In this document: positions 46,143-54,922 of the stretch, piece by piece
Numbering within the stretch: position 1 is the stretch's first letter
How the letters are laid out: every line of letters begins with the position of its first letter
Source: Pikeienuella piscinae
GTDB lineage: Bacteria > Pseudomonadota > Alphaproteobacteria > Rhodobacterales > Rhodobacteraceae
Length of the DNA stretch: 64,000 nucleotides
Direction of reading: 5' to 3'
Assembly (NCBI RefSeq): GCF_011044155.1
Contig: NZ_CP049056.1
Coordinates: 992,001 to 1,056,000, forward strand
Notes under the pieces: generated by a model
Seen by the model: only the letters and a program-made list of their open reading frames with translations
Told to the model about the DNA's origin: nothing
Database searches by the model: none
Position numbers and translations under genes: made by a program

Positions 46143-46812
46143 CCGCGCCGTCGCCGCGGCGCACACCGGCCTTCAGCGCCGCAGCGAGGTGGTGGAATTT
46201 CTCGCCCTGCACGGCGACATGGGTCCTGAGCGCATCACCCGCGCGCGCCTCGTCCGCCGCGCGAAGCGCCGCGACGATCTCCTCATGCTCGGCCATGGAT
46301 TGCGCGATCCTGCCCTTCAGATAGAGTTGCATCCGCCGATAGGGGCGGAGCCGGCGATGCAGGCGCGCGGCTTCGCCGGCGAGGAAGCCGTTGCCCGATT
46401 CGTTGTAGATGGCGTGGTGAAAGATCTCGTTCGCGCGGTAATAGCCATCGATATCCTCCGCCGCCATCGCGGCGCGGCATGCGCTGTTCGCCGCGTCGAG
46501 CTCCTTGAGGCGCGCCGGCGCGATCCGCCGCGCCGCGAGCCGGCCGCAGACCGACTCCAGTTCCGCCATCACTTCGAACATTTCCAGAAGCTCCACCGGT
46601 CCCGGCTGCTGGATAAAAACCCCGCGCCGAGGCAGTTGCTCGATCAAGCCGGAGGCCGCGAGGCGCTGGAACGCTTCGCGCACCGGGGTGCGCGAGACGC
46701 CGAACCGTTCGGCCAGCGCGACCTCGCTCAGCCGCTCGCCATCCGCGAATTCCCCGGTGACGATCATCTGTTCCAATGCGTCGGCGATGCTGTCGGCCGC
46801 CCTGGCGTCCAT
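46135..46812 (-). CDS. matR: GntR/FCD regulator of the malonate operon
   Basis: A 225-aa GntR-family regulator: N-terminal winged helix (RLSEVALAERFGVSRTPVRE near 28-47) and C-terminal FCD effector domain (about 85-215) with metal-type His residues in EIFHHAIY. It is divergent from the TRAP-matAB operon, and a TGTATACA palindrome sits between them. The organisation matches the rhizobial malonate regulator MatR, which represses in the absence of malonate. AGAGGACAAC supports the ATG at 46812. Confidence 0.85.
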   Translation of the reverse strand: MDARAADSIADALEQMIVTGEFADGERLSEVALAERFGVSRTPVREAFQRLAASGLIEQLPRRGVFIQQPGPVELLEMFEVMAELESVCGRLAARRIAPARLKELDAANSACRAAMAAEDIDGYYRANEIFHHAIYNESGNGFLAGEAARLHRRLRPYRRMQLYLKGRIAQSMAEHEEIVAALRAADEARAGDALRTHVAVQGEKFHHLAAALKAGVRRGDGAVS

Positions 46813-46842
46813 GTTGTCCTCTGAATGCAAAGCCGGATGAAC

Positions 46843-46850
46843 TGTATACA
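46843..46850. promoter_or_regulatory. GTATAC-core operator for the GntR regulator
   Basis: The perfect palindrome TGTATACA lies 30 bases upstream of the GntR start and six bases before the -35 of the divergent transporter promoter. FCD-type GntR proteins commonly bind TTGTATACAA-like sites. Confidence 0.6.
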
Positions 46851-46856
46851 AAATTA

Positions 46857-46885
46857 TTGACACTGGATGCAACGACGAAGATCAT
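46857..46885 (+). promoter_or_regulatory. Sigma-70 promoter of the malonate operon
   Basis: A consensus -35 TTGACA (46857-46862), a 17-base spacer and a -10 GATCAT (46880-46885) lie 52 bases before the first gene. Confidence 0.6.
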
Positions 46886-46937
46886 CGCGCGATCAAATTC
46901 CGGGGAATCGCACCCGGAACACAACCGGGAGAGAAAC

Positions 46938-47921
46938 ATGAAACTGAGCACCTCACTCATGGCCGCCGCCGCGCTGGCGCTCGCCGCGGGCGCTGCGGGG
47001 GCGACCGAGCTTCGTCTCAGCCATCAATGGTCGACCAGCGATGTCCGCCACAAGGTCGCGCAGATGGTCGCCGACGAGGTCGCTGCCGCCGATGTCGATC
47101 TGGAGATCAAGATTTTCCCGTCGGGATCGCTCTTCAAGGCGCGCGAGCAGTACAACCCGCTCACCCGCGGCCAACTCGACATGACCGTCTTTCCGCTGTC
47201 CTATGCGGGCGGTCAGCAGCCGGCCTATAACCTGACACTGATGCCGGGCCTGGTGAAAAACCACGATCACGCCGCGCGCATGAACACAAGCCCGTTCATG
47301 GAGGCGATCGAGGCGATCCAGGCCGAAGACGACGTGATGACGCTGGTCCACGGCTATCTCGCGGGCGGCTTCGCCGGCGTCGACAAGTGCATCACGGCCC
47401 CCGAGGATGTGGAAGGGCTTCAGACCCGCGCAGCCGGCAAGGCTTTCGAGCAGATGCTGGCCGGCGCCGGCGCCTCGATCGCCTCCATGGCGTCGTCGGA
47501 GATCTACAACGCGATGCAGACGGGCGTGCTGCAAGCGGCGAATACCTCCTCCTCGTCCTTCGTCAGCTATCGCATCTTCGAGCAGGTGAGTTGCTACACG
47601 CCCGCCGGCGATTACGCGCTCTGGTTCATGTATCAGCCGCTCCTGATGAACAAGTCGACCTTCGAGGACCTGACCCCCGAGCAGCAGGAAGCGCTTACCG
47701 CCGCCGCCGCCAAAGCCGAGGCGTTCTACCTCGAGGAGGCCAAGAAGGAAGATGCGGATTCGGTCAAGGTGTTCGAGGAGAACGGTGTCGAGATCGACCA
47801 GATGACCGAGGCGGAGTTCAACGCCTGGCGCGCGATCGCCAAGGAGACCTCCTACAAGAATTTCGTCGAAGAGGTTCCGGACGGGCAGAAGCTGCTCGAC
47901 ATGGCCCTCGCGGTCGAGTGA
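46938..47921 (+). CDS. matP: TRAP transporter solute-binding protein, probably malonate
   Basis: Periplasmic DctP-type receptor of 327 aa with signal peptide about 1-22 (AAAALALAAGAAGA). The mature part starts TELRLSHQWSTSDVRHKVAQ, has the family ARG-like carboxylate site in GLQTRAAGKAF near 158, and QTGVLQAANTSSSSFVSYR near 195. Genes for the small and large TRAP permeases follow, then malonyl-CoA enzymes, so malonate is the likely ligand, as in Sinorhizobium MatPQM. GGGAGAGAAAC precedes the ATG. Confidence 0.87.
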   Translation: MKLSTSLMAAAALALAAGAAGATELRLSHQWSTSDVRHKVAQMVADEVAAADVDLEIKIFPSGSLFKAREQYNPLTRGQLDMTVFPLSYAGGQQPAYNLTLMPGLVKNHDHAARMNTSPFMEAIEAIQAEDDVMTLVHGYLAGGFAGVDKCITAPEDVEGLQTRAAGKAFEQMLAGAGASIASMASSEIYNAMQTGVLQAANTSSSSFVSYRIFEQVSCYTPAGDYALWFMYQPLLMNKSTFEDLTPEQQEALTAAAAKAEAFYLEEAKKEDADSVKVFEENGVEIDQMTEAEFNAWRAIAKETSYKNFVEEVPDGQKLLDMALAVE

Positions 47922-47937
47922 CAGGCGCAATCCGGGC

Positions 47938-47961
47938 GGGGCGGCCGGCGACGGCCGCCCC
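47938..47961 (+). repeat. Intercistronic hairpin with GCGA tetraloop
   Basis: GGGGCGGCCG-GCGA-CGGCCGCCCC is a perfect 10-bp stem with a GNRA-type loop, 17 bases after the binding-protein stop. Such hairpins stabilise the upstream mRNA, keeping binding protein in excess over permease. Confidence 0.65.
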
Positions 47962-47984
47962 ACGTTCCACGAGGGGAGCAGGCG

Positions 47985-48533
47985 ATGTCGGGTAGCGTCT
48001 CCACCCGTATCGCGCGCACCGGCGACAACCGTTTCTTGAAATTTGTCGCGGCGGTCTCCACGCTCGCCGGCTGGGTTTCGGCCGCAATGATCCTCGCGGC
48101 GGTGCTGATCACCTGCGAGATGATATTCGTGCGGTTCGTCCTGAACCATTCCACTATCTGGCAGACCGAGACGGTGATCTATCTGGTTATCTCATCGACG
48201 CTCATCGGCCTGCCCTATGTTCAGAGGCTCAGGGGCCACGTGAATGTCGACCTCTTTCCGATGTCGCTGAAAGGACGCGCGCGGCTCTGGCTGGCGCTGC
48301 TGACCCTCGGCGTAACCATCGCCGTGGTCGCGGTGATGTTCTGGTACGGCTATGAATACTGGCGCTTCTCCTGGGACCGGAACTGGAAGTCGGACACCGT
48401 CTGGGGCGCCAGGCTCTGGATTCCTCTTTTCGCGCTTCCCGTCGGGTTCGGGCTGTTGCTGCTTCAGCTCTCCGCCGACCTGGTCGCGCTGATCCTGAAG
48501 ATCGAAAAGCCCTACGGGCTGGAGGAGAGCTGA
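47985..48533 (+). CDS. matQ: TRAP transporter small permease
   Basis: DctQ-type membrane subunit, 182 aa, with four predicted membrane helices (about 30-55, 65-85, 100-125, 145-170). The conserved NHSTIWQTETVIYLVISSTL near 55-74 is in place. It is needed with the large permease for sodium-driven uptake. GAGGGGAGCAGGCG precedes the ATG at 47985. Its stop overlaps the next start by one base (TGATG). Confidence 0.88.
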   Translation: MSGSVSTRIARTGDNRFLKFVAAVSTLAGWVSAAMILAAVLITCEMIFVRFVLNHSTIWQTETVIYLVISSTLIGLPYVQRLRGHVNVDLFPMSLKGRARLWLALLTLGVTIAVVAVMFWYGYEYWRFSWDRNWKSDTVWGARLWIPLFALPVGFGLLLLQLSADLVALILKIEKPYGLEES

Positions 48534-49849
48534 TGGATCCGCTCGTTCTCGGCCTCGCGGTCGCCGTCGTCACGGTGCTGGTCCTCTTCTCCGGGATATC
48601 CGTCGCCGTCGGATTGCTGACGGTCGCGGCCGGCTTCCTGATCGTCTTCGACGGCATGCGTTCGCTGGAGCTGATGCCGGAGATCTTCTTCGCCAAGCTC
48701 AACGATTTCGCGCTGCTGGCGATTCCGATGTTTATCCTGATGGGCGCCTCCATCGCCTCTACCCGCGCCGGCGCCGATCTCTACGAGGCGCTTGAGCGCT
48801 GGCTGACGCGGGTGCCCGGCGGTCTGGTGATCTCCAATCTCGGGGCCTGCGCGCTGTTCTCTGCGATGTCCGGCTCCTCGCCCGCCACCTGTGCGGCGAT
48901 CGGCAAGATGGGCATTCCGGAAATGAGGAAACGCGGTTATCCGGACGGCGTCGCCGCCGGTTCGATCGCCGCGGGCGGCACGCTCGGCATTCTCATCCCG
49001 CCCTCAGTGACGATGATCGTCTACGGCATCGCGACAGAAACCTCCATCGGGCGGCTTTTCCTCGCCGGGGTCCTGCCGGGGATGCTGCTCGTCGGGCTGT
49101 TCATGCTCTGGTCGCTCTACTCGACATGGCGCTCCGGCGACGGCTCGATCCTCTCCACCCGCCGCTATTCATGGCGCGAGCGGCTGGAGATCATGCCGCG
49201 CGTCCTGCCGTTCCTGCTCATCATCCTCGGCGTGCTCTACGCGATGTATGGCGGCGTGGCGACGCCGTCCGAGACTGCGGCCGTCGGCGCGCTTCTCTGC
49301 CTTGTCGTCGCGATCATCATCTACCGACTGATGGAGCCAAGCCGGCTCTGGGTGGTTCTGCGCGACAGCACAAAGGAAAGCGTGATGATCCTCTTCATCA
49401 TCGCGGCCGCCGGCGTTTTCTCCTACATGCTCTCGTCACTCTTCATCACCCAGTCGATCGCGGGGTGGATCGGCGGGCTCGACGTCAACCGATGGGTATT
49501 GATGGCGGCGATCAACGTCTTTCTGCTGATCGCCGGGTTCTTCCTGCCGCCGGTGGCCGTGATCCTGATGGCGGCGCCGATCCTCATGCCGATCCTCACC
49601 ACCGCCGGTTTCGACCCGATCTGGTTCGCCGTCGTGCTGACGATCAACATGGAGATCGGGCTGATCTCTCCGCCGGTCGGGCTGAACCTTTACGTCATCA
49701 ACGGCATCGCGCCCGACATTCCGCTGAAGACCATACTTGTCGGATCGCTCCCCTACGTCGCCTGCATGGTCGTCGCGATCATATTGCTCTGCATGTTTCC
49801 GGACATCGCCACCTGGTTGCCGGACGCGGTCATGGGGCCCGAGATATGA
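48533..49849 (+). CDS. matM: TRAP transporter large permease
   Basis: DctM-type permease of 438 aa with about twelve hydrophobic helices. Motifs: FFAKLNDFALLAIPMFILMG near 47-66, AIGKMGIPEMRKRGYPDG near 122, GGTLGILIPPSVTMIVYG near 146, and a mirrored second half ending in IGLISPPVGLNLYVINGIAP near 376. It forms the translocation channel. It overlaps both neighbours, TGATG upstream and ATGA downstream, so the operon is tightly coupled. Confidence 0.92.
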   Translation: MDPLVLGLAVAVVTVLVLFSGISVAVGLLTVAAGFLIVFDGMRSLELMPEIFFAKLNDFALLAIPMFILMGASIASTRAGADLYEALERWLTRVPGGLVISNLGACALFSAMSGSSPATCAAIGKMGIPEMRKRGYPDGVAAGSIAAGGTLGILIPPSVTMIVYGIATETSIGRLFLAGVLPGMLLVGLFMLWSLYSTWRSGDGSILSTRRYSWRERLEIMPRVLPFLLIILGVLYAMYGGVATPSETAAVGALLCLVVAIIIYRLMEPSRLWVVLRDSTKESVMILFIIAAAGVFSYMLSSLFITQSIAGWIGGLDVNRWVLMAAINVFLLIAGFFLPPVAVILMAAPILMPILTTAGFDPIWFAVVLTINMEIGLISPPVGLNLYVINGIAPDIPLKTILVGSLPYVACMVVAIILLCMFPDIATWLPDAVMGPEI

Positions 49850-51120
49850 CGCTCCTCGCCGACCTTCTCACCACGCTTTTCGAGCGTGCACGCGACGCCG
49901 CCTGGGGCGGGTCCGAGGACGAGAGAACGCCAGAAGCGCTCGCCGACGCGCTGGTCGCCAGGGGCGGCGAGGCCGGCGGTTTCATTCTCGCCCGCGCGCT
50001 GCTCGATCGCTACGCCCTGCTCGACGAAGACGCGAAACGCGCCTTCTTCGTCCATCTGACCGAGGCGATGGATGTCGATCCCGGGCGCCTCACCGCCGCC
50101 GCCGCCGCTTACGCCGCGACGCCGGACAAGCCCGCATACGCCGAGTTGATGGAGGCCGCCGAGCCGCCGCGGCAGGAGCTGATCCGCCGGCTCAACCGCG
50201 CCCCCGGCGCGACCAAGCGGTTGGTCGAGATGCGGAACGATCTGCGCCGCATCGGCGGGCGCGACCCAAGCCTCGGCCGGCTCGATCTCGATTTCCTGCA
50301 TCTCTTCGTGTCGTGGTTCAATCGCGGCTTCCTCGTGCTGCGACCCATCGACTGGGACACGCCGGCGAGCGTGCTGGAGAAGATCATCGCCTATGAGGCG
50401 GTTCACGAGATTTCGAGTTGGGAGGACTTGCGCCGCCGACTCGCCCCCGCCGACCGGCGCTGTTTCGCCTTCTTTCACCCGGCGATGGCCGACGATCCGC
50501 TTATTTTCGTCGAAGTGGCGCTGACGCGAGGCGTCCCGGGCTCGATCGTCTCCCTCCTCGCGGAGGACCGGAAACCGACCCCGGCCCACAAGGCCGACAC
50601 CGCGGTCTTCTATTCGATCTCGAACTGCCAACCCGGCCTCGCCGGCGTCTCGTTCGGCAACCTCCTGATAAAGCAGGTGGCGGAGGATCTCGGCCGCGCG
50701 CTGCCGGGGCTGAAGTCCTATGTGACGCTTTCACCCATCCCCGGCCTGCTGGACTGGCTGAAAGAAGACGGGCGCGAGGCGGATTCGGGTGAGGAACTGA
50801 AGGCGCTCACCGCGGAGTATCTTCTAAACGCCAAACGCGCCGACGGTGCGCCGCGCGACCCTGTCGCCCGGTTCCACCTTTCGAACGGCGCGCTTGTTCA
50901 TGCGATCCATGCGGATGCGGACCCTTCGCCGCGCGGCATGGCGCAATCCGGCGGCGCGATGGTCAACTATCTTTACGACCTCGACCGGATCGCCGAAAAT
51001 CAGGAGAGTTTCGCCGCGCGGGGGCCAGTCGCCGCCTCCAAGCCGGTGCGGACGCTGGCCGAGGCCGGCGCGAAACTCGTTCAGACCAGGAGCCCGAAGA
51101 ATGGCAAACCCGCTCTATGA
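49846..51120 (+). CDS. matA: Malonyl-CoA decarboxylase
   Basis: Converts malonyl-CoA to acetyl-CoA and CO2 in the cytosol. The 424-aa protein has the helical N-terminal domain (about 1-140) and a GNAT-like catalytic domain. Conserved parts are FFHPAMADDPLIFVEVALT near 205, FYSISNCQPGLAGVSFGNLL near 250, and a C-terminal FHLSNGALVHAIHADAD with the catalytic His region. It overlaps the permease stop as ATGA and overlaps matB by 20 bases. Confidence 0.93.
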   Translation: MTLLADLLTTLFERARDAAWGGSEDERTPEALADALVARGGEAGGFILARALLDRYALLDEDAKRAFFVHLTEAMDVDPGRLTAAAAAYAATPDKPAYAELMEAAEPPRQELIRRLNRAPGATKRLVEMRNDLRRIGGRDPSLGRLDLDFLHLFVSWFNRGFLVLRPIDWDTPASVLEKIIAYEAVHEISSWEDLRRRLAPADRRCFAFFHPAMADDPLIFVEVALTRGVPGSIVSLLAEDRKPTPAHKADTAVFYSISNCQPGLAGVSFGNLLIKQVAEDLGRALPGLKSYVTLSPIPGLLDWLKEDGREADSGEELKALTAEYLLNAKRADGAPRDPVARFHLSNGALVHAIHADADPSPRGMAQSGGAMVNYLYDLDRIAENQESFAARGPVAASKPVRTLAEAGAKLVQTRSPKNGKPAL

Positions 51121-52612
51121 CGCCCTATTCGGCCCGCACGAGGGGAGGGCGACGCCATTCCTGATCCTCCCGGACGGGCGCGAGATCAGCCACGACGCCT
51201 TTCTGAAAACCGCCTCCCGCTACGCCAGCGCCATCACCGCAGCCGGGCTCGCCGCGGGTGACCGACTGGCGGCGCAGGTCGCGAAATCGCCGGAGGCGCT
51301 TGCGGTTTACGCCGCCTGCGTGAAGGCGGGCGTGGTCTTTCTCCCGCTCAACACCGGCTACACTCCGACCGAGGTGAGCTATTTCGTCGAGAACGCCGGC
51401 GCGAAGCTTCTGCTCGCGGACCCCCCCGCCGCCGGCGACCTTGCGCCGGTCGCTAGAGCCGCCGGCGCCATGCTGGAGACCCTTGGCGCGCATGGCGACG
51501 GGAGCCTCGCCGAGAAGGCGGCGCGCGCGTCCGACAACTTCCCGCCCGCAGCGCGGGAAGAGGGCGACCTCGCCGCGCTCCTCTATACTTCCGGCACAAC
51601 CGGCCGCTCCAAGGGCGCGATGCTGACGCAGAAGAACCTGCTCTCGAACGCGCGCACCCTCGTCAACTATTGGTGCTTCACAGCCGGGGACCGGCTGCTT
51701 CACGCCCTGCCGATCTTTCACACGCACGGGCTCTTCGTCGCCACCAACACCATCGCGATCTCCGGCGGGGCGATGATTTTCCTGCCCAAGTTCGATACGG
51801 AGGCGATGATCCGGCTGATGCCGCAGGCGACATCGATGATGGGCGTGCCGACCTTCTACACACGCCTTCTGGATGATCCGCGCTTCGACCGCCCGCTGAC
51901 GAGGCGGATGCGGCTCTTCGTCTCCGGTTCGGCCCCGCTCCTCGCCGAGACGCACCGCGCATTCGAGGCCCGGACCGGCCATCGCATCCTGGAGCGTTAC
52001 GGGATGACCGAAACCAACATGAACACCTCGAACCCCTATGAGGGCGAGCGCCGCGCCGGCACGGTCGGCTTTCCCCTGCCCGGCGTCGAGTTGAAAATCA
52101 CCGACCCCGAAACCGGCGTCGAATCGCCGCAAGGCGAGGTCGGCGTGATCGAAGTGCGCGGCCAGAACGTTTTCAAGGGCTATTGGGGCATGCCGGAGAA
52201 GACGAAGGAGGAACTTCGCGAGAACGGGTTTTTCATCACCGGCGATCTCGGGCTGATCGACGAAGACGGCTATGTGCAGATCGTCGGGCGCGGAAAGGAC
52301 CTGATCATTTCCGGGGGCTTCAACGTCTACCCCAAGGAGGTCGAACTGATCCTCGACGACCAGCCGGGCGTTCTGGAAAGCGCCGTCGTCGCCGCGCCGC
52401 ATGCCGATTTCGGCGAAGCGGTCGTCGGCTTCATCGTGCCCGCCGCGGGAGCCGCGCCCGACCTGGCTGCGATCGAGGCGGCGCTCGCCACCTCCCTCGC
52501 GCGCTACAAACAACCGAAGAAACTGATCCTGATCGAAGCGCTGCCGCGCAACACGATGGGCAAGGTGCAGAAAAACGCCCTGCGCGACCAGGTGAAAGGG
52601 CTCTTCGCCTGA
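51101..52612 (+). CDS. matB: Malonyl-CoA synthetase
   Basis: Activates malonate with ATP and CoA, feeding matA. The 503-aa adenylate-forming enzyme has LLYTSGTTGRSKGAML near 155-170, YGMTETNMNTSNPYEGERR near 300-318 (the Arg-rich site typical of malonate activation), and the catalytic Lys in PRNTMGKVQKNALRDQ at the C-terminus. AGGAG eight bases before the ATG, within matA, drives its translation. Together with matA and the TRAP genes it turns external malonate into acetyl-CoA. Confidence 0.94.
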   Translation: MANPLYDALFGPHEGRATPFLILPDGREISHDAFLKTASRYASAITAAGLAAGDRLAAQVAKSPEALAVYAACVKAGVVFLPLNTGYTPTEVSYFVENAGAKLLLADPPAAGDLAPVARAAGAMLETLGAHGDGSLAEKAARASDNFPPAAREEGDLAALLYTSGTTGRSKGAMLTQKNLLSNARTLVNYWCFTAGDRLLHALPIFHTHGLFVATNTIAISGGAMIFLPKFDTEAMIRLMPQATSMMGVPTFYTRLLDDPRFDRPLTRRMRLFVSGSAPLLAETHRAFEARTGHRILERYGMTETNMNTSNPYEGERRAGTVGFPLPGVELKITDPETGVESPQGEVGVIEVRGQNVFKGYWGMPEKTKEELRENGFFITGDLGLIDEDGYVQIVGRGKDLIISGGFNVYPKEVELILDDQPGVLESAVVAAPHADFGEAVVGFIVPAAGAAPDLAAIEAALATSLARYKQPKKLILIEALPRNTMGKVQKNALRDQVKGLFA

Positions 52613-52624
52613 GGCCGCGCCGGC

Positions 52625-53092
52625 TCAGCCGCCCGCCTCGGCCTTTTTCGTCCAACCGCCGGCATCGGTCTCGGCCCAGTAGATCGCCTTCAGCCCGGCG
52701 GCCGTCATCGTCTTCCACGCGGCGCGCGCGGCGGCGAGCGCCGCTTCGTCATGGCCGTCGAAGAGCAGAAGCGCGCGGATGTAGTCGCCGACCTCCGCCG
52801 CCGTAGCCTCCGCTCCATCGACCAGCATCAGCACATCCGGGCTGTTCGGCGTCTCCGTCCCGGCCGTGAGATAGACCGGTTGGCGCGGCCCTTCGCCGTC
52901 CTCCGGGCCGCCATGGGGCAGGAAGCCATCCTCGCGATATGTCCACAGATGGCGGTTGAGCGCCTCGGCGCGTTCGCGCGATCCGGCGCGGAGCACCACC
53001 TTCCACCCGCGTTCGAGACATTTCTCCAGCAGTCCGGGCACGGCGGCTTCGAGCGGCCGCCGGGTCAGGTGATAAAAGAGAATCTCCGCCAC
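52625..53092 (-). CDS. holC: DNA polymerase III chi subunit
   Basis: A 155-aa clamp-loader accessory subunit that links the polymerase to single-strand-binding protein. It starts EILFYHLTRRPLEAAVPGLL and has KCLERGWKVVLRAGSRERAE and LNRHLWTYREDGFLPHG, the usual Rhodobacterales form. It follows pepA by 12 bases on the same strand, a common pairing. Confidence 0.9.
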   Translation of the reverse strand: MAEILFYHLTRRPLEAAVPGLLEKCLERGWKVVLRAGSRERAEALNRHLWTYREDGFLPHGGPEDGEGPRQPVYLTAGTETPNSPDVLMLVDGAEATAAEVGDYIRALLLFDGHDEAALAAARAAWKTMTAAGLKAIYWAETDAGGWTKKAEAGG

Positions 53093-53104
53093 AATCGTCC
53101 CGGC

Positions 53105-54610
53105 TTAACGCTCATATCTGTCCGCGATCAACTGGTTCAGCGCACGCACTCCCCATCCCGTCGCGCCGGCGGGCGCGAGGTCGGTCTCCGCCTTGACCGA
53201 AGCCGTGCCGGCGATGTCGAGATGGATCCAGGGGGTCCCCTCTTTTATGAAGCGCTTGAGAAACTGTGCGGCGGTAATCGAACCCGCAGCCCTGCCTCCG
53301 ACATTCTTCATGTCCGCGAGGCGGGATTTCAGCAGCTTGTCATAGGCCGGGGCGAGCGGCAGCCGCCACGCCCCCTCGCCCGCCGTCTTTGCGGCCGCGA
53401 GGAACGCGTCGCAGAACGCATCGTCGTTCGAGAACACCCCGGCGTGCTCATGCCCGAGCGCGACGATGATGGCGCCGGTCAGCGTCGCAAGGTTGATCAC
53501 GCCCGCGGGCTTGAACCGCTCCTGCGCGTACCAGAGCGCGTCGCAGAGGACGAGACGCCCTTCGGCGTCGGTGTTGATCACCTCGACCGTATCGCCCTTC
53601 ATCGATCTCACGATATCGCCGGGACGCTGCGCATTGCCGGCGAGCATGTTCTCGACGATGCCGACGATGCCGACGACATTGGCTTTCGCGTTCCTCAACG
53701 CCAGCGCCCGCATCAGCCCCGCGACGGCGCCGGCGCCGCCCATGTCCATCGTCATGTCCTCCATGCCGCCCGCAGGCTTGATGGAGACTCCGCCAGTGTC
53801 GAAGACCACGCCCTTGCCGACAACGCAAAGCGGCGCTTCATTACCGCCACCGGACCATTTCATCACCACGAGCTTCGATTCGTCGTCCGACGCCATGCCG
53901 ACGGCGAGAAGCGCATTCATGCCGAGCGCCTTCATCTCCGCCTCGCCGAGGATCTCGACCTCCAGGCCGAGGGCCGCCATCGCTTCGAGCCGCGCGGCGA
54001 AATCACCGGTGGTCAGGATATTGGCCGGTTCATTGACCAGATCGCGGGTGAAGAACACCCCTTCGGTCAGCGCCGCCAACGGGGCGGAGGCGCGGGCGAC
54101 GGCCTCGGCGTCGGCGCTCACGAAAGCGACTGAGTCGTTCGTTTTCGCCACGCCAGCGCCATCCTGATCGTCGCCCTCGTCACTCTCGTCGCCGGTCTTG
54201 TAGACATCGAATCTGTAGCGCCGCAGCGCGAAGCCGAAGGCGATCTCGGCCTCGGTCGCGGAGCCGCCCGCGCCCCATAGCGTCACCGGTCCGCGTCCGG
54301 CGGCCTTCGCGGCCGCCGCGCCGGCCTTGCGCGCGGCGTTCTCGTCCGGCTCCTCGCCAAGCCCGACAACGATGAGTTTCTCCGCCTTCACGCCGGCAGG
54401 ATATGCGAGCGTGCCGATATCGCCGGCTTTCCCCTTGAACTCCTTGCCTGCGACAAGACGGCCGACGGCGCCGTCAGTCAGACCGTCCGCCTCCGCGGCG
54501 CCGGGGCTGAGCGCGCCATCCTTCAGTGTGAAGACGACGATGGAGCCTGAGGCTTCGGCCATCACGACTGAATCGGACGATGTGAACGCGATCTCGACGG
54601 GCTGGGTCAT
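53105..54610 (-). CDS. pepA: Leucyl aminopeptidase
   Basis: Dizinc M17 aminopeptidase, 501 aa. The signature NTDAEGRL lies near 352-359; the metal site includes GKGVVFDTGGVSIKP near 262 and MDMGGAGAVAG near 287. Residues about 155-170 form an acidic insert (ESDEGDDQDG). The ATG at 54610 with GAGG upstream is preferred over an in-frame ATG at 54628. First gene of a pepA-holC unit. Confidence 0.95.
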   Translation of the reverse strand: MTQPVEIAFTSSDSVVMAEASGSIVVFTLKDGALSPGAAEADGLTDGAVGRLVAGKEFKGKAGDIGTLAYPAGVKAEKLIVVGLGEEPDENAARKAGAAAAKAAGRGPVTLWGAGGSATEAEIAFGFALRRYRFDVYKTGDESDEGDDQDGAGVAKTNDSVAFVSADAEAVARASAPLAALTEGVFFTRDLVNEPANILTTGDFAARLEAMAALGLEVEILGEAEMKALGMNALLAVGMASDDESKLVVMKWSGGGNEAPLCVVGKGVVFDTGGVSIKPAGGMEDMTMDMGGAGAVAGLMRALALRNAKANVVGIVGIVENMLAGNAQRPGDIVRSMKGDTVEVINTDAEGRLVLCDALWYAQERFKPAGVINLATLTGAIIVALGHEHAGVFSNDDAFCDAFLAAAKTAGEGAWRLPLAPAYDKLLKSRLADMKNVGGRAAGSITAAQFLKRFIKEGTPWIHLDIAGTASVKAETDLAPAGATGWGVRALNQLIADRYER

Positions 54611-54922
54611 GCTGGCCTCATGTTGCATGCGGTGGAACGGGTTGATTTTGGCCAGAGGCGTAGCGCGATTTGGCGCGGGCGCCTAGGCTCGCGGTCGAAC
54701 AGGCGCTACACGCTCGAACCTGATCGAGGATAGATTCGTCGCCGGAGGCGCGGTATTGACCTACGTGGTTGTAGGCGCCGGTTGGAAACTCCAGTCTCGC
54801 ACGATGGCCAACGACGCTGAGGGGCGTCAGATGCGAATTCGCTTCGGGATCGCGATCCCGGCGGCGGCAAGACAATAGCGCCGGGTCCAACGATTCCGGC
54901 GCGCAGTGAACGAGGATGCTTC
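54611..54922. other. Spacer between divergent pepA and surA
   Basis: A 312-base gap with no recognisable gene. In several Rhodobacterales, from memory, lptF, lptG and lptD lie here, divergent from pepA and leading into surA. I see no remnant of them. The region must contain both promoters. Confidence 0.5.

Noticed and set aside
54618-54890. A 90-codon minus-strand frame in the pepA-surA spacer
   Set aside because: It overlaps the pepA ribosome binding region, has no plausible start signal and shows no recognisable domain or native-looking codon pattern.
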